Shown in pieces: positions 1 through 8,583 of a stretch of 64,000 nt of DNA. The number at the start of each line of letters is the position of its first letter. The first letter of the stretch is position 1. The notes beneath the pieces were generated by a model. It made no database searches and was not told where the DNA came from. It was given only the letters and a program-made list of their open reading frames with translations. The stretch is from JACMRP01 sp047302465 (GTDB taxonomy: Bacteria; Bdellovibrionota; Bdellovibrionia; Bdellovibrionales; Bdellovibrionaceae): positions 248,001 through 312,000 of the forward strand of contig NZ_CP178621.1 in the NCBI RefSeq assembly GCF_047302465.1, in the 5' to 3' direction. A program made the translations under genes and the position numbers.

Positions 1-149
1 AGTACAATCCACACCAAAGCAAGTACACTCTGTATGCTTTCAATCTTATGAAGCTGGGCGGAGCTCTGATGGTTTTGGTGTTGGCGTTATGGTTACTGCC
101 GGTTTGGGTTCGTTCACGTAGAGCGGAAGCAAAAGCGGCGAGGAGTTGA
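1..149 (+). CDS. C-terminal end of a membrane protein, possibly SCO-family copper chaperone (partial)
   Basis: Only the last 48 codons are present; the frame opens at base 3 and stops at TGA 147-149. The visible tail has a polar lead-in (YNPHQSKYTLYAFNLMKL), one membrane helix of about 20 residues (roughly bases 55-110) and a basic Arg/Ala-rich end. A single C-terminal helix after this kind of lead-in is typical, as I recall, of SCO-type copper chaperones encoded beside caa3 oxidases, which would fit CuA assembly of the adjacent coxB product. A subunit of a quinol:cytochrome c oxidoreductase is the main alternative. The catalytic part lies outside the window, so the family is inferred. Confidence 0.5.
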   Translation, partial: YNPHQSKYTLYAFNLMKLGGALMVLVLALWLLPVWVRSRRAEAKAARS

Positions 150-156
150 GGATATA

Positions 157-1116
157 ATGATGTGGTTTAATTTAGCTCAGGCACAGTCGTCCTTTATGCC
201 TACAGAAGGAACGAAGATTGCGGCTCAAGTCGACAATCTTTATGGTTTCTTGCTTGTGGCGAGTCTTATTTCGTGTGTCATCCTGATTGGTGGGATGATC
301 TTCTTCGTTTGGAAGTACAGACGTAAGACAAACAACGATAAAACTGCTTACATCACTCACAATACTTTCTTGGAGTTCTTGTGGTCATTCATTCCACTTG
401 TCATCTTCTTGGGTGTATTTGCTTGGGGTTGGTACGTTTACCACGACATGAGAAGCATGCCAAAAAACGCTTTGGAGATCCACGTTTTCGGTAAGCAATG
501 GGCTTGGGAATTCGAATACAAATCCGGAGTTAAAACCGGCAACTTGATCGTTGTTCCTGTTAATAAAGATGTGAAACTTATCATGACGTCTAAAGACGTT
601 CTTCACAGCTTCTACATTCCTAGCTTCCGTATTAAACAAGACGTAATCCCTGGAACATACACTGCTTTGTGGTTTAACGCCGACAAGATGGGTGAGTTCC
701 ACGTATTCTGTGCTGAGTTCTGCGGAACACAACACTCGGGAATGCTTGCAACTTTGAAAGTGGTTTCTCAGGCTGATTATGATGCTTGGTTGGAAGAAGA
801 GTCTCAAGTGGGCACATTGCCACTAGCTAAACGTGGAGAAAAAATCTTCGCAGTTAAAGCCTGTGCATCTTGCCACTCTTCAACTGATGCTGCTGTAAAA
901 GTCGGTCCGCCACTCTTTAAGAAGTTCGGAACTCTTGAGCACGTAGAAGGTGCTGCCGACGTAACAATCGACGAAAACTATTTGCGTGAATCTATCTTGA
1001 ATCCAAATGCGAAAATTACCAAAGGTTTCCAAAAAGGCGTTATGCCGGCATTCCAAGGTCAATTGAGCGAAACGGAACTTAATGCACTCATCGAGTACAT
1101 TAAGACATTGAAATAA
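157..1116 (+). CDS. coxB: Cytochrome c oxidase subunit II with fused cytochrome c domain (caa3 type)
   Basis: Subunit II receives electrons on the periplasmic side and passes them through CuA to subunit I. Two membrane helices (about residues 28-51 and 70-92) precede the cupredoxin domain, whose CuA ligands lie in FCAEFCGTQHSGM (about 184-196). A C-terminal cytochrome c domain follows, with heme motif CASCH near 236-240 and a likely distal Met in the VMPAF segment. The fused heme marks a caa3 rather than aa3 enzyme. ATG 157 has GAGG five bases upstream and lies just after the preceding stop. coxA starts 11 bases after this stop, so the genes form one operon. Confidence 0.96.
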   Translation: MMWFNLAQAQSSFMPTEGTKIAAQVDNLYGFLLVASLISCVILIGGMIFFVWKYRRKTNNDKTAYITHNTFLEFLWSFIPLVIFLGVFAWGWYVYHDMRSMPKNALEIHVFGKQWAWEFEYKSGVKTGNLIVVPVNKDVKLIMTSKDVLHSFYIPSFRIKQDVIPGTYTALWFNADKMGEFHVFCAEFCGTQHSGMLATLKVVSQADYDAWLEEESQVGTLPLAKRGEKIFAVKACASCHSSTDAAVKVGPPLFKKFGTLEHVEGAADVTIDENYLRESILNPNAKITKGFQKGVMPAFQGQLSETELNALIEYIKTLK

Positions 1117-1127
1117 GGAGGGCACCC

Positions 1128-2723
1128 ATGGCAACAGCGCACGCCCACAGTAGTGATAAAAATTACCTTAACGAAGCCAGCGGTTTGTGGTCTTGGTTGA
1201 CGACTCTCGATCATAAACGCATCGGTATCATGTACTTCATCACAGTTATGTTCTTCTTCCTTATGGGTGGAATCATGGCTTTGTTGATCCGTTTGGAGCT
1301 TTTGACTCCGGGTCAAACAGTGATGTCTGCAGACACTTATAACCAAGTGATGACTTATCACGGCGCCATCATGGTGTTCATGGTTATCATCCCTGGTATC
1401 CCAGCCATCTTAGGAAACTTCTTCTTGCCTCTGCATATCGGGGCGAAAGACGTAGCCTTCCCAAAACTGAACCTGCTTTCTTGGTACTGCTTGATGGCCG
1501 GCGCAATTTTGGCGTTCTCGACTTTGTTCACACACAAAATCGACACAGGTTGGACGTTCTATACTCCTTACTCTATTAAGACCGGTACTTCTGTAGTGCC
1601 AATGGTACTTGCAGCTTTCATCATGGGGATGTCTTCAATCCTGACGGGTTTGAACTTCATCGCGACGGTGCATAAGCTTCGTGCTCCGGGCATGACAATG
1701 TACCGCATTCCATTGTTTGTATGGGCGATCTACTCAACTGCGATTCTTCAAGTTTTGGCGACTCCAGTTTTGGCGATCACGCTTCTACTTCTTTCTATGG
1801 AAAGATTCTTTGGGGTCGGTATCTTCGATCCAACATTGGGCGGAGATCCGGTATTGTTCCAGCATTTCTTCTGGTTCTATTCGCATCCTGCGGTTTACAT
1901 CATGATCTTGCCAGCGATGGGTGTGGTTTCTGAATTGATCACAGCGTTCTCTCGCAAAGTGATTTTCGGTTATACGGCTATTGCATACTCTTCATTGGGT
2001 ATTGCGGGTGTATCCTTCTTCGTTTGGGGTCACCATATGTTCGTATCCGGTCAGTCTGAAGTGGCTGGTATCGTGTTCTCTTTCTTGACGATGTTGGTGG
2101 GTGTTCCTACCGCGATCAAAATGTTCAACTGGTTGGCGACTCTTTATAAGGGCTCTGTAGAAATGCGTTCACCAATGTTGTACGCGTTGGGCTTCTTGTT
2201 CTTGTTTGCAATCGGTGGAGTGACAGGGATTATGTTGGCGGTTGTGGCTGTCGACGTTCACTTCCATGACACTTACTTCGTGGTAGCTCACTTCCACTAT
2301 GTAATGGTGGGCGGTACTTTGATGGCGATCATGGGCGGGTTCTACTACTGGTTCCCGAAAATGTTCGGCAAAATGTACAACGAGTCTTTGGCTCGTATCA
2401 CTTTCGTTTTGATCTTCGTCGGTTTCAACGTGACCTTCTTCCCTCAGTTCGTATTGGGCGCGATGGGTATGCCACGTCGTTATTTTGACTACATTCCGGC
2501 TTACCACTCTTTGAACGCCATTTCGACAGTGGGTTCTTGGTTGATTGCTGCCGGTTTCTTGCTTTCTTTATATGTCATCATCAACGGTTTGTTGAAAGGT
2601 GAGAAAGCGCCAGAAAATCCATGGGGAGCTAAGACTCTTGAGTGGACTGTGCAGTCTCCTCCTCCTCACCATAACTTTGATGTAGAACCAGTTATTACAG
2701 CGGGGCCTTATGAGTACAGATAA
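1128..2723 (+). CDS. coxA: Cytochrome c oxidase subunit I, type A2 signature
   Basis: Catalytic subunit that reduces oxygen to water and pumps protons in the inner membrane. At 531 residues with about 12 hydrophobic helices it has normal family length. The low-spin heme ligand is in TYHGAIM (H78). The CuB and Tyr region reads FYSHPAVY, the other CuB histidines are in WGHHMF, and the heme ligands are in VVAHFHYVM. In helix VI the usual Glu of GHPEVY is missing and replaced by the YSHPAVY form that defines type A2 oxidases (known from Rhodothermus and Thermus caa3). This agrees with the caa3 subunit II. A GGAGG-like site precedes ATG 1128. The 3' end overlaps coxC. Confidence 0.97.
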   Translation: MATAHAHSSDKNYLNEASGLWSWLTTLDHKRIGIMYFITVMFFFLMGGIMALLIRLELLTPGQTVMSADTYNQVMTYHGAIMVFMVIIPGIPAILGNFFLPLHIGAKDVAFPKLNLLSWYCLMAGAILAFSTLFTHKIDTGWTFYTPYSIKTGTSVVPMVLAAFIMGMSSILTGLNFIATVHKLRAPGMTMYRIPLFVWAIYSTAILQVLATPVLAITLLLLSMERFFGVGIFDPTLGGDPVLFQHFFWFYSHPAVYIMILPAMGVVSELITAFSRKVIFGYTAIAYSSLGIAGVSFFVWGHHMFVSGQSEVAGIVFSFLTMLVGVPTAIKMFNWLATLYKGSVEMRSPMLYALGFLFLFAIGGVTGIMLAVVAVDVHFHDTYFVVAHFHYVMVGGTLMAIMGGFYYWFPKMFGKMYNESLARITFVLIFVGFNVTFFPQFVLGAMGMPRRYFDYIPAYHSLNAISTVGSWLIAAGFLLSLYVIINGLLKGEKAPENPWGAKTLEWTVQSPPPHHNFDVEPVITAGPYEYR

Positions 2724-3375
2724 ATCCCACGCCGCTAGCGGCGAACACCACTTTGCTCATCACTTCAGAAGTGCCGAGCATGAATATGTAACTAGCAAAG
2801 AAGGTATCTGGTTGTTCATGGCAACTGAGATCCTGATGTTTGGTGGTCTCTTCGTTGGTTACTCGATCTATCACAGCCTTTACCCTGAGATGTTTGCTGA
2901 AGGCGCGAAGTACTTAGACTGGAAGATGGGTTTCGCCAATACTCTAGTTCTGATCTTCTCTTCTTTGACAATGGCTTTGGGGATCTACTTCTTGCAAAGA
3001 AATCAGCCTAAAAAGGCCGTGACGGCTTTGGCGATCACGATTCTTTGCGGTGCGATCTTCATGGTAATTAAGTACTTCGAATACACTCATAAGTTCCACA
3101 TGGGAATCTTCCCAGGACATCTTCTGAATGTAGCGGAGGTAAAACCTGAACATGCCAACCTTGGTATGTACTTCGGTTTCTACTTCTGTATGTCTGGTCT
3201 TCACGGGATCCACGTTCTTTTGGGTATGGGTTTGATCACTTGGGTTCTTTTCAGAACTCTTCGTGGCGACTTCAACTCGAATCACTACACAGCGGTTGAG
3301 GGTGTTGGTATTTTCTGGCACATCGTCGACTTGATCTGGATCTTCTTGTTCCCATTACTTTATTTGGTCGGCTAG
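2710..3375 (+). CDS. coxC: Cytochrome c oxidase subunit III
   Basis: Structural membrane subunit of the heme-copper oxidase that stabilises subunit I and its proton uptake path. The 221-residue protein has a His-rich N-terminus, five clear hydrophobic helices and the conserved end GVGIFWHIVDLIWIFLFPLL, typical of the COX3 family. It overlaps the end of coxA by 14 bases, which implies translational coupling, and is followed 12 bases later by the small subunit. No unusual features; the shortened five-helix form is common in bacterial caa3 enzymes. Confidence 0.95.
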   Translation: MSTDKSHAASGEHHFAHHFRSAEHEYVTSKEGIWLFMATEILMFGGLFVGYSIYHSLYPEMFAEGAKYLDWKMGFANTLVLIFSSLTMALGIYFLQRNQPKKAVTALAITILCGAIFMVIKYFEYTHKFHMGIFPGHLLNVAEVKPEHANLGMYFGFYFCMSGLHGIHVLLGMGLITWVLFRTLRGDFNSNHYTAVEGVGIFWHIVDLIWIFLFPLLYLVG

Positions 3376-3387
3376 GGGAGGATTTCA

Positions 3388-3714
3388 ATGGCTAATCACG
3401 AACACGACAGTCAAGGACATCACATCACTCCATTTAATGATTACTTGAAAGTAGCGGGCGCTTTGTTCGCCCTCACTTTCTTGACGATCATTGCCCATCA
3501 CTTCAATAAGCAATTGGGTGTATTGGCAGCTCCGGTCGCATTCTTGATCGCGACTGTTAAAGCTGTATTGGTTATGTTGTGGTTCATGCATTTGAAGTAC
3601 GACACTGTTACCAACCGAGTGATCTTTGGTGCCGCATTCTTCTTCTTGGCACTTCTTTTAGGTTTCTGCGGTTTGGATATCTGGTCACGAGTGACCCAAA
3701 TTAGCACTCTGTAG
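3388..3714 (+). CDS. Cytochrome c oxidase subunit IV family small membrane protein
   Basis: The 108-residue protein has a hydrophilic His-rich start and three hydrophobic helices. Motifs such as VAFLIATVKAVLVMLWFMHL match the prokaryotic subunit IV (COX4_pro/CyoD-like) family. It is a small accessory subunit thought to help assemble or stabilise the oxidase in the inner membrane; no catalytic role is expected. A strong AGGAGG-type site stands before ATG 3388, and its position between coxC and ctaB supports the call. The stop codon is followed six bases later by the ctaB start. Confidence 0.88.
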   Translation: MANHEHDSQGHHITPFNDYLKVAGALFALTFLTIIAHHFNKQLGVLAAPVAFLIATVKAVLVMLWFMHLKYDTVTNRVIFGAAFFFLALLLGFCGLDIWSRVTQISTL

Positions 3715-3720
3715 GATGTC

Positions 3721-4599
3721 GTGCTTAGGACATACGCGGATCTCACTAAGTTTGGCATAGTCATCTTCGTCCTCCTTTCAGGAGTTGCTGGCTATGTAAC
3801 AAGCTTCCAGATCGAGAACGCGTTTGACTGGCACCACATGCTGAAGTCTCTTCTCGGTCTTTACTTCATAAGCTCTGGCAGCTTAGCTCTGAATCAAGTT
3901 CAAGAGTGGAAGTTAGATCAAAAAATGCCTCGTACAGCAAAACGTCCTATCGCCGCTGGTAAAGTAAAACCAGTGGCGGCGGGTATTTTGGCTTTTGCCT
4001 TTTTACTGGTGGGTGTGAATCTACTTTTTGAGATTTCGCCAACGGCAGGTTGGGTCGGTGCCTTCACGGTGGCATTCTACAATGGTCTTTATACGATGTA
4101 TTTGAAGCCAAAGTGGGTTTACGCAGCAGTTCCAGGTGCGATCCCTGGGGCATTGCCAGTGACGATCGGTTATGCAGCGAACTCTCCGGATATTTTTAAT
4201 TCAGAGTCTATCTACTTATTTTTGATCATGTTCCTGTGGCAAATGCCGCATTTCTGGACCTTGGCGATTAAGTTTAAAGACGACTATGCCAAAGGTGGCA
4301 TTCCGGTTTTGCCAGCCGCTCGCGGCATGGACGAGACCCTTTATCAAATCGGTCTTTACACTATCTTGTATGTAGCAGTGGCTTTAGCAGCTCCGTGGTT
4401 TGTGCATGCAAGTTGGATGTATATCTTGGTAGTTCTGCCTTTTGCATTCAAAGTGATGCAAGAGTTCTTCCGCTTCTATAAATCCAAGGGCACTGAACGT
4501 TGGTTTGCATTCTTCATGTGGACCAATATTAGTATGCTGGTCTTCCTATTTGTCCCTGTCGTGGACAAATGGAGCTTCCTCTTCATCGATCACAACTAA
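3721..4599 (+). CDS. ctaB: Protoheme IX farnesyltransferase (heme O synthase)
   Basis: Inner-membrane prenyltransferase of the UbiA superfamily that adds a farnesyl group to heme B to give heme O, precursor of the heme A used by the oxidase. The first Asp-rich motif is in NQVQEWKLDQKMPRTAKRP and the second in KFKDDYAKGGIPVLP; about nine helices are visible in 292 residues. Translation appears to begin at GTG 3721, with AGGA overlapping the previous stop, so it is probably coupled to the subunit IV gene. No ctaA partner is present in this window. Confidence 0.94.
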   Translation: MLRTYADLTKFGIVIFVLLSGVAGYVTSFQIENAFDWHHMLKSLLGLYFISSGSLALNQVQEWKLDQKMPRTAKRPIAAGKVKPVAAGILAFAFLLVGVNLLFEISPTAGWVGAFTVAFYNGLYTMYLKPKWVYAAVPGAIPGALPVTIGYAANSPDIFNSESIYLFLIMFLWQMPHFWTLAIKFKDDYAKGGIPVLPAARGMDETLYQIGLYTILYVAVALAAPWFVHASWMYILVVLPFAFKVMQEFFRFYKSKGTERWFAFFMWTNISMLVFLFVPVVDKWSFLFIDHN

Positions 4600-4608
4600 A
4601 TAGAAGAA

Positions 4609-5268
4609 CTATTTAATTCTAAGATCTTCTGGAGTATCGACCTGACGGAAAGGGTGAGCTTTTGCAAAGGCTTCAACCTTCTGGCAATTATCGAAAATTT
4701 TTGTGAGTAGCTGATACTTTGTCGTATCGATTTTGAAACGCTGACAAGTCACGATTTGTGGAACAACGAAGACATCGGCCATCGTGATGTTCTCGCCAAA
4801 GCAATAAGTGCCGGCAAAATCTTGCAGATTTTTTTCCAAAGCCTCAAGCCCGATGTGTCCCCAGTGCTGAGCCCATCCATCTTTTTGGTCTTGGTTATAG
4901 CCATGTTTTTCTTCGAGGTATTTCAACGTGCGCAGATTTCCCATTGGATGCATCGAAGAATTTACGATTTCACAGATTTGGCGAACGCGAGCACGAGTGT
5001 AAGCGTCTTTCGGCAAAAGAGCTGGCGTTGGGTGAATTTCCTCAAGGTACTCAGTGATAGCGTAAGAATCCGGAATAACTTTTCCGTTGTGAATCAAGGT
5101 TGGCACGCCACCGATCGGATTCAGTTTGCGATATTCAGGACTGAGTTGTTCGTTCTTTAGAAGTGCGACTGCTTTGTATTCAAAGGGAATGTTTTTATAG
5201 TGAAGGGCGATACGGGCACGGTAAGAAGTCGAACTGCGAAAATAATTGTGTAAAATAAATTCAGCCAT
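4609..5268 (-). CDS. maiA: Maleylacetoacetate isomerase (zeta-class glutathione transferase)
   Basis: Isomerises maleylacetoacetate to fumarylacetoacetate with glutathione, the penultimate step of tyrosine/phenylalanine breakdown. The thioredoxin-like N-terminal half carries SSTSYRARIAL (about residues 12-22), the zeta-class version of the glutathione-activating SSCSxRVRIAL motif. The all-helical C-terminal half ends near residue 219, the expected family length. The other pathway enzymes, a fumarylacetoacetase-type hydrolase (6660) and hmgA (13754), are nearby but not adjacent. It diverges from the next gene with only 14 bases between the starts, so each promoter must lie inside the neighbouring coding sequence or further out. 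Confidence 0.9.
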   Translation of the reverse strand: MAEFILHNYFRSSTSYRARIALHYKNIPFEYKAVALLKNEQLSPEYRKLNPIGGVPTLIHNGKVIPDSYAITEYLEEIHPTPALLPKDAYTRARVRQICEIVNSSMHPMGNLRTLKYLEEKHGYNQDQKDGWAQHWGHIGLEALEKNLQDFAGTYCFGENITMADVFVVPQIVTCQRFKIDTTKYQLLTKIFDNCQKVEAFAKAHPFRQVDTPEDLRIK

Positions 5269-5282
5269 GCTCTAATAAGTAC

Positions 5283-6026
5283 ATGAATGCTTTGAATAGA
5301 TCGAGTCAAATCTTTATGAAGCTCTTGGCCTTTAATGGCTCTGTGCTTTTCGCAATGACTTTGCAGCGCCTAGTTCTGTTTTTAGTAGTGGTTCGTCATT
5401 GGCTATTTGGTGCAGACGGCGTCACGATCGCTTCAAGTTTTGTCATGGGTTTGCGTTTTGATCTTTGTGTTTTGGGCTTCATCAATATTCCATTGTTGTT
5501 TGTCACCTGGGCTATCTGTTCAGACTATTTTGTAAATTCTCAGAACAAATTCGTTCAGTTTTTCCGTAAATGGAGCTTAGGGATCTACTTAGCGATTACG
5601 ACCTTCGTAATTCATTTATTAGGTATGTTGGACCTGATGTACTTCGCCGGGAACGGACGGCGTTGGACTTATTATGATTGGCAAAAAAGTGGACTGGATT
5701 TTGTATCTCAGATCTCTGAAAAATGGGGTTTTGTATTCACGACGGGGGTTGTGGTCCTGTTCATTTTCCTCTGGGCTTTTAGATGTATGGTTCAGCTTTA
5801 TCGAGCGGAACTGCAAAAGACCCCTTTACAAAGTGAACGCTTGGCACAATCGAAAGTCTTACTGATTTTACTGGGTGTTGTGTTGCCATTTTTTGTAGTC
5901 GCATTAGCTGCACGAGGGACTTGGACCGCGCACCACATCAATGCCGAACATGCAGAGGTGAGTCAAAATCCGGCCCTGAATCAATTAACTTTAAGCCCCG
6001 TCTGGGCCTTTGATAAAAAGTTTTAA
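5283..6026 (+). CDS. Stand-alone membrane domain related to LTA synthase/phosphoglycerol transferase N-terminus
   Basis: A 247-residue integral membrane protein with five predicted helices. The motif GLRFDLCVLGF in helix 2-3, and the segment after the last helix (AEHAEVSQNPALNQLTLSPV), match the region that normally links the membrane domain to the extracytoplasmic sulfatase domain in LTA synthase-like enzymes. Here the protein ends within 30 residues of that linker, so the whole catalytic sulfatase domain with its metal-binding Thr is absent. The next gene is an unrelated barrel protein. It may be a truncated remnant or a true single-domain relative. The upstream SD is poor, and ATG 5316 is an alternative start. 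Confidence 0.65.
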   Translation: MNALNRSSQIFMKLLAFNGSVLFAMTLQRLVLFLVVVRHWLFGADGVTIASSFVMGLRFDLCVLGFINIPLLFVTWAICSDYFVNSQNKFVQFFRKWSLGIYLAITTFVIHLLGMLDLMYFAGNGRRWTYYDWQKSGLDFVSQISEKWGFVFTTGVVVLFIFLWAFRCMVQLYRAELQKTPLQSERLAQSKVLLILLGVVLPFFVVALAARGTWTAHHINAEHAEVSQNPALNQLTLSPVWAFDKKF

Positions 6027-6089
6027 TTCAACACAAGATATGGAAGAATGACGCCAAAGGGCCCACATTAAGGGCAGAAGAGGTGTCTC

Positions 6090-6650
6090 ATGTTTAAATC
6101 TGCATTCCAAAAATCAGCATTGCTTATCACAGCGACAATGACTCTTGTTTCTTTCAGTGCATCTGCACAGTTCATGGGTATCGAAGTCGGGATTCGTCAA
6201 CAAACTGCTACTGCAGAAGCAGCAGGCGTGAAAACAAGCACAGAAATGGCTTACCAATTTGGTTTGGTGGGTGCTTTCCCAATGACTGAAAATTTGTCTT
6301 TCCGCTCAGGCTTCCTTTACACACAAAGACCTATCACTGCTGAACAAGCTTCAGTAAAAACTAAGTACACTTTTAACTACTTTGACATCCCATTGACGAT
6401 TCTTTGGAAGTTGAATGACTTCGGCGGCGTCTATGGCGGTGTGAACATGGCATTGGCAGCTTCTGCGGATTGCGATAACTGCGGTGTGAGCGTAGAAAAA
6501 ACCGGAGCTATGCCATTGGTTATCGGCGGAACGTTTAAATTTGCTCCAAACTTCGGCGTTGACGTTTATTTCGAAGCAATGAATAAGTTCAATGACGACT
6601 TCAAAGAAGGTCGTGCTGTTGGCGCGAATCTTCTGATCACTTTTGACTAA
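6090..6650 (+). CDS. Small outer-membrane beta-barrel protein
   Basis: A 186-residue protein with an N-terminal signal peptide (cleavage after SASA, about residue 25). The rest alternates hydrophobic and polar strands with aromatic ends, as expected of an OmpA/OmpW-like eight-stranded barrel without a periplasmic domain. One Cys pair (CDNCG) is near the middle. GAAGAGGTG precedes ATG 6090 as the ribosome site. No specific ligand or pore function can be read. It sits between the LTA-synthase-like membrane protein and the hydrolase gene that begins nine bases after its stop. Confidence 0.75.
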   Translation: MFKSAFQKSALLITATMTLVSFSASAQFMGIEVGIRQQTATAEAAGVKTSTEMAYQFGLVGAFPMTENLSFRSGFLYTQRPITAEQASVKTKYTFNYFDIPLTILWKLNDFGGVYGGVNMALAASADCDNCGVSVEKTGAMPLVIGGTFKFAPNFGVDVYFEAMNKFNDDFKEGRAVGANLLITFD

Positions 6651-6659
6651 GGACTAAGA

Positions 6660-7646
6660 ATGAAACTAGGTTCTCTGAAATCCGCGAAATCACTCGACGG
6701 GGAACTCATTGTTGTCAGCCGTGACAACAAAAAGGCCGTAAAAGTCCCACACGTTGCCCCTTCCCTCCGTGAGGCCATTGAAAAATGGTCTCAGGTTGAA
6801 AAGGATCTACAAAAGACATACGAAGACCTCAATGCAGGTCGCGCAGCACAAGCTTTCGACATTAAAGAGTCTGACTTGCATGCAGCAATGCCTCGCACGT
6901 GGCTTTTTGCGGACGGATCTGCTTTCATTCATCACATCAAACTTGTTCGCATGGCTCGTAAAGCCGAGATGCCACCAACCTTGAACACTGTTCCTTTGAT
7001 GTATCAAGGGGAGTGCGGCGGTTTCTTAGCTCCGACCGAAGATATTCCTCAAGTAGATTTCTCTCATGGGACTGACTTCGAAGGCGAAGTTGCTGTCATC
7101 ACAGACTTTGTCCCAATGAGTATCAGTGCTGAGGATGCTCTTAAAAAAATCCGTCTCTTCATCATCATGAATGACGTCTCTTTGCGTGGCTTAATCCCTG
7201 AAGAATTAGCGGCAGGATTTGGTTTCTTCCAAAGTAAACCGGCCTCTTCTTTGTCTCCGTTTGCAGTCACTGCAGACGAGCTAGGTGAAGCTTGGAAAGA
7301 CGGTCGTATTCATTTACCACTTGAAGTGAATTACAATGGCGCTTTCTTTGGTAAAGCTAACGCCAAAGATATGTTCTTCCATTTCGGTCAGTTGATTGCT
7401 CATGCAGCGAAGACTCGTAATTTGGCTGCGGGAACTATCATTGGTAGTGGAACTGTTTCCAACGAAGACATGAATATGGGATCAAGCTGCTTGGCAGAGA
7501 AACGTACTCTGGAGCAAATTCATGAAGGGAAGATTACAACTCCATTCATGAAAGACGGCGATACCGTCGAAATGAAAATGTTGAACTCCAAGGGCGAGAA
7601 CATTTTCGGTACTATCTTCCAGAAAGTTCGCTCTGTAAAAAAATAA
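6660..7646 (+). CDS. Fumarylacetoacetate hydrolase family protein, probable fumarylacetoacetase
   Basis: Probable last enzyme of homogentisate breakdown, splitting fumarylacetoacetate into fumarate and acetoacetate in the cytoplasm. The FAH fold is shown by the metal-site region FEGEVAVITDFVP, the motif NDVSLRG, and the C-terminal GSGTVSNED loop. At 328 residues it corresponds to the shorter bacterial fumarylacetoacetase-like branch. Its identity as the tyrosine-pathway enzyme, rather than another FAH-family hydrolase, rests on maiA and hmgA being within 7 kb. It starts nine bases after the barrel gene and may be co-transcribed with it. A GC-rich structured tract and a terminator follow. Confidence 0.82.
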   Translation: MKLGSLKSAKSLDGELIVVSRDNKKAVKVPHVAPSLREAIEKWSQVEKDLQKTYEDLNAGRAAQAFDIKESDLHAAMPRTWLFADGSAFIHHIKLVRMARKAEMPPTLNTVPLMYQGECGGFLAPTEDIPQVDFSHGTDFEGEVAVITDFVPMSISAEDALKKIRLFIIMNDVSLRGLIPEELAAGFGFFQSKPASSLSPFAVTADELGEAWKDGRIHLPLEVNYNGAFFGKANAKDMFFHFGQLIAHAAKTRNLAAGTIIGSGTVSNEDMNMGSSCLAEKRTLEQIHEGKITTPFMKDGDTVEMKMLNSKGENIFGTIFQKVRSVKK

Positions 7647-7704
7647 CTTAGTTCTGGCTTCGGGCGAGGGATTTGCAGGCAAGCTGGTAAAACCTTTTGC
7701 TCTC

Positions 7705-7785
7705 TTCCCGCCGGGGGACGGCCTTCCGGGCCTCACGCAAGCGCCACGCCTACGGCGTGGTTCGCGCCGTCCAGGCGCCGCTTGA
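7705..7785. repeat. GC-rich intergenic element with nested inverted repeats
   Basis: In the 294-base gap after the FAH-family gene, an outer inverted repeat GGACGGC (7716-7722)/GCCGTCC (7766-7772) encloses a perfect hairpin CCACGCC-TAC-GGCGTGG (7744-7760). It also encloses a smaller GGCC...GGCC stem near 7720-7732. The tract is visibly richer in G+C than the genes around it. It resembles a REP-like or structured untranslated element. No ORF here looks real. A second hairpin-rich tract of similar style is at 54.7 kb. Confidence 0.5.
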
Positions 7786-7882
7786 GCCCCCTCTGGAAAG
7801 AGATCAAAAGCTTTTCCCATCTTTCCTACAAATCGTCTTCGAAATTGACGTCTTTAGTTTTCCGATCATTTTCGGAAAATAA

Positions 7883-7911
7883 AAAAACGAGCTCTTTTGG
7901 AGCTCGTTTTT
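7883..7911. terminator. Bidirectional intrinsic terminator
   Basis: A perfect 12-base inverted repeat (AAAAACGAGCTC 7883-7894 and GAGCTCGTTTTT 7900-7911) with a five-base loop, flanked by A and T runs on both sides. It lies between the convergent FAH-family gene and the secreted protein gene at 7941, so it can end transcription from both directions. Confidence 0.9.
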
Positions 7912-7940
7912 GTTTGCGCGTATCTAGATGAGCGCGAGGA

Positions 7941-8429
7941 CTATTTGCCGTTTGTGAAAGCAAGAAGCTCTACGTTTGTTACTTTTCCTTGTTCTGTAGA
8001 TGTGCCTTTTACGATGCCGAAAGCTACGCCTGCAACTAGGTTGATTGAACCTGTGCCGCCGTTGCCGTCTGAAGTTGGAAGTTTACAAGAATTGAATTTT
8101 CCAGCTGGGACAGTTACTTGCTCCAAAGTTCCTTGGTAAGATGCGCAGTTTGCGATGATATCTTTTGCCATTGCATCAGAAACGAATTCGTCTGCAGGTT
8201 TTTGTGCAGAATCGATTTGAGATTGGCCGTTGTAGTTATATGTAGTTTGAACAGTGTACTGATTCGCAGCTTGATCAAAAGCAGTAATAGTTTGCTCTGC
8301 GATCAGGCTCATTTTTTGGTTACCTTGAGAGATAGTTACATTGTACTTTGCGTAGTCGCCTACTGCTGGAGTTGCAAGAGCTGCTGTTGCCAAGAATAGA
8401 GATGCCAAAGACATAAGAATAGTTTTCAC
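7941..8429 (-). CDS. Secreted protein of unknown function
   Basis: Not recognised. The chosen start is GTG 8429, preceded by GAGGGGG; it gives a 162-residue protein whose first 20 residues (VKTILMSLASLF...ALA) form a clean signal peptide. An upstream in-frame ATG would add an implausible leader. The mature part is soluble, rich in Thr, Asn and Gln, with two widely spaced cysteines (NCAS, SCKLP) that could form a disulfide. Monocistronic, closed by the terminator at 7883-7911. Probably periplasmic. Confidence 0.72.
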   Translation of the reverse strand: MKTILMSLASLFLATAALATPAVGDYAKYNVTISQGNQKMSLIAEQTITAFDQAANQYTVQTTYNYNGQSQIDSAQKPADEFVSDAMAKDIIANCASYQGTLEQVTVPAGKFNSCKLPTSDGNGGTGSINLVAGVAFGIVKGTSTEQGKVTNVELLAFTNGK

Positions 8430-8583
8430 GAAGACCCCCTCTGAGATTCGTTGATGAATTGCTGTTTTGTTGCAACCCAAGTATCAGACGGGGAAATTCG
8501 AGAAATCAATCAAGAAACGGCGTTTTCAAAAATGGCGCAGCGCCTTTTGTTCCTGCGCCATTCCTGAAGCTTTACCAAGTAAA

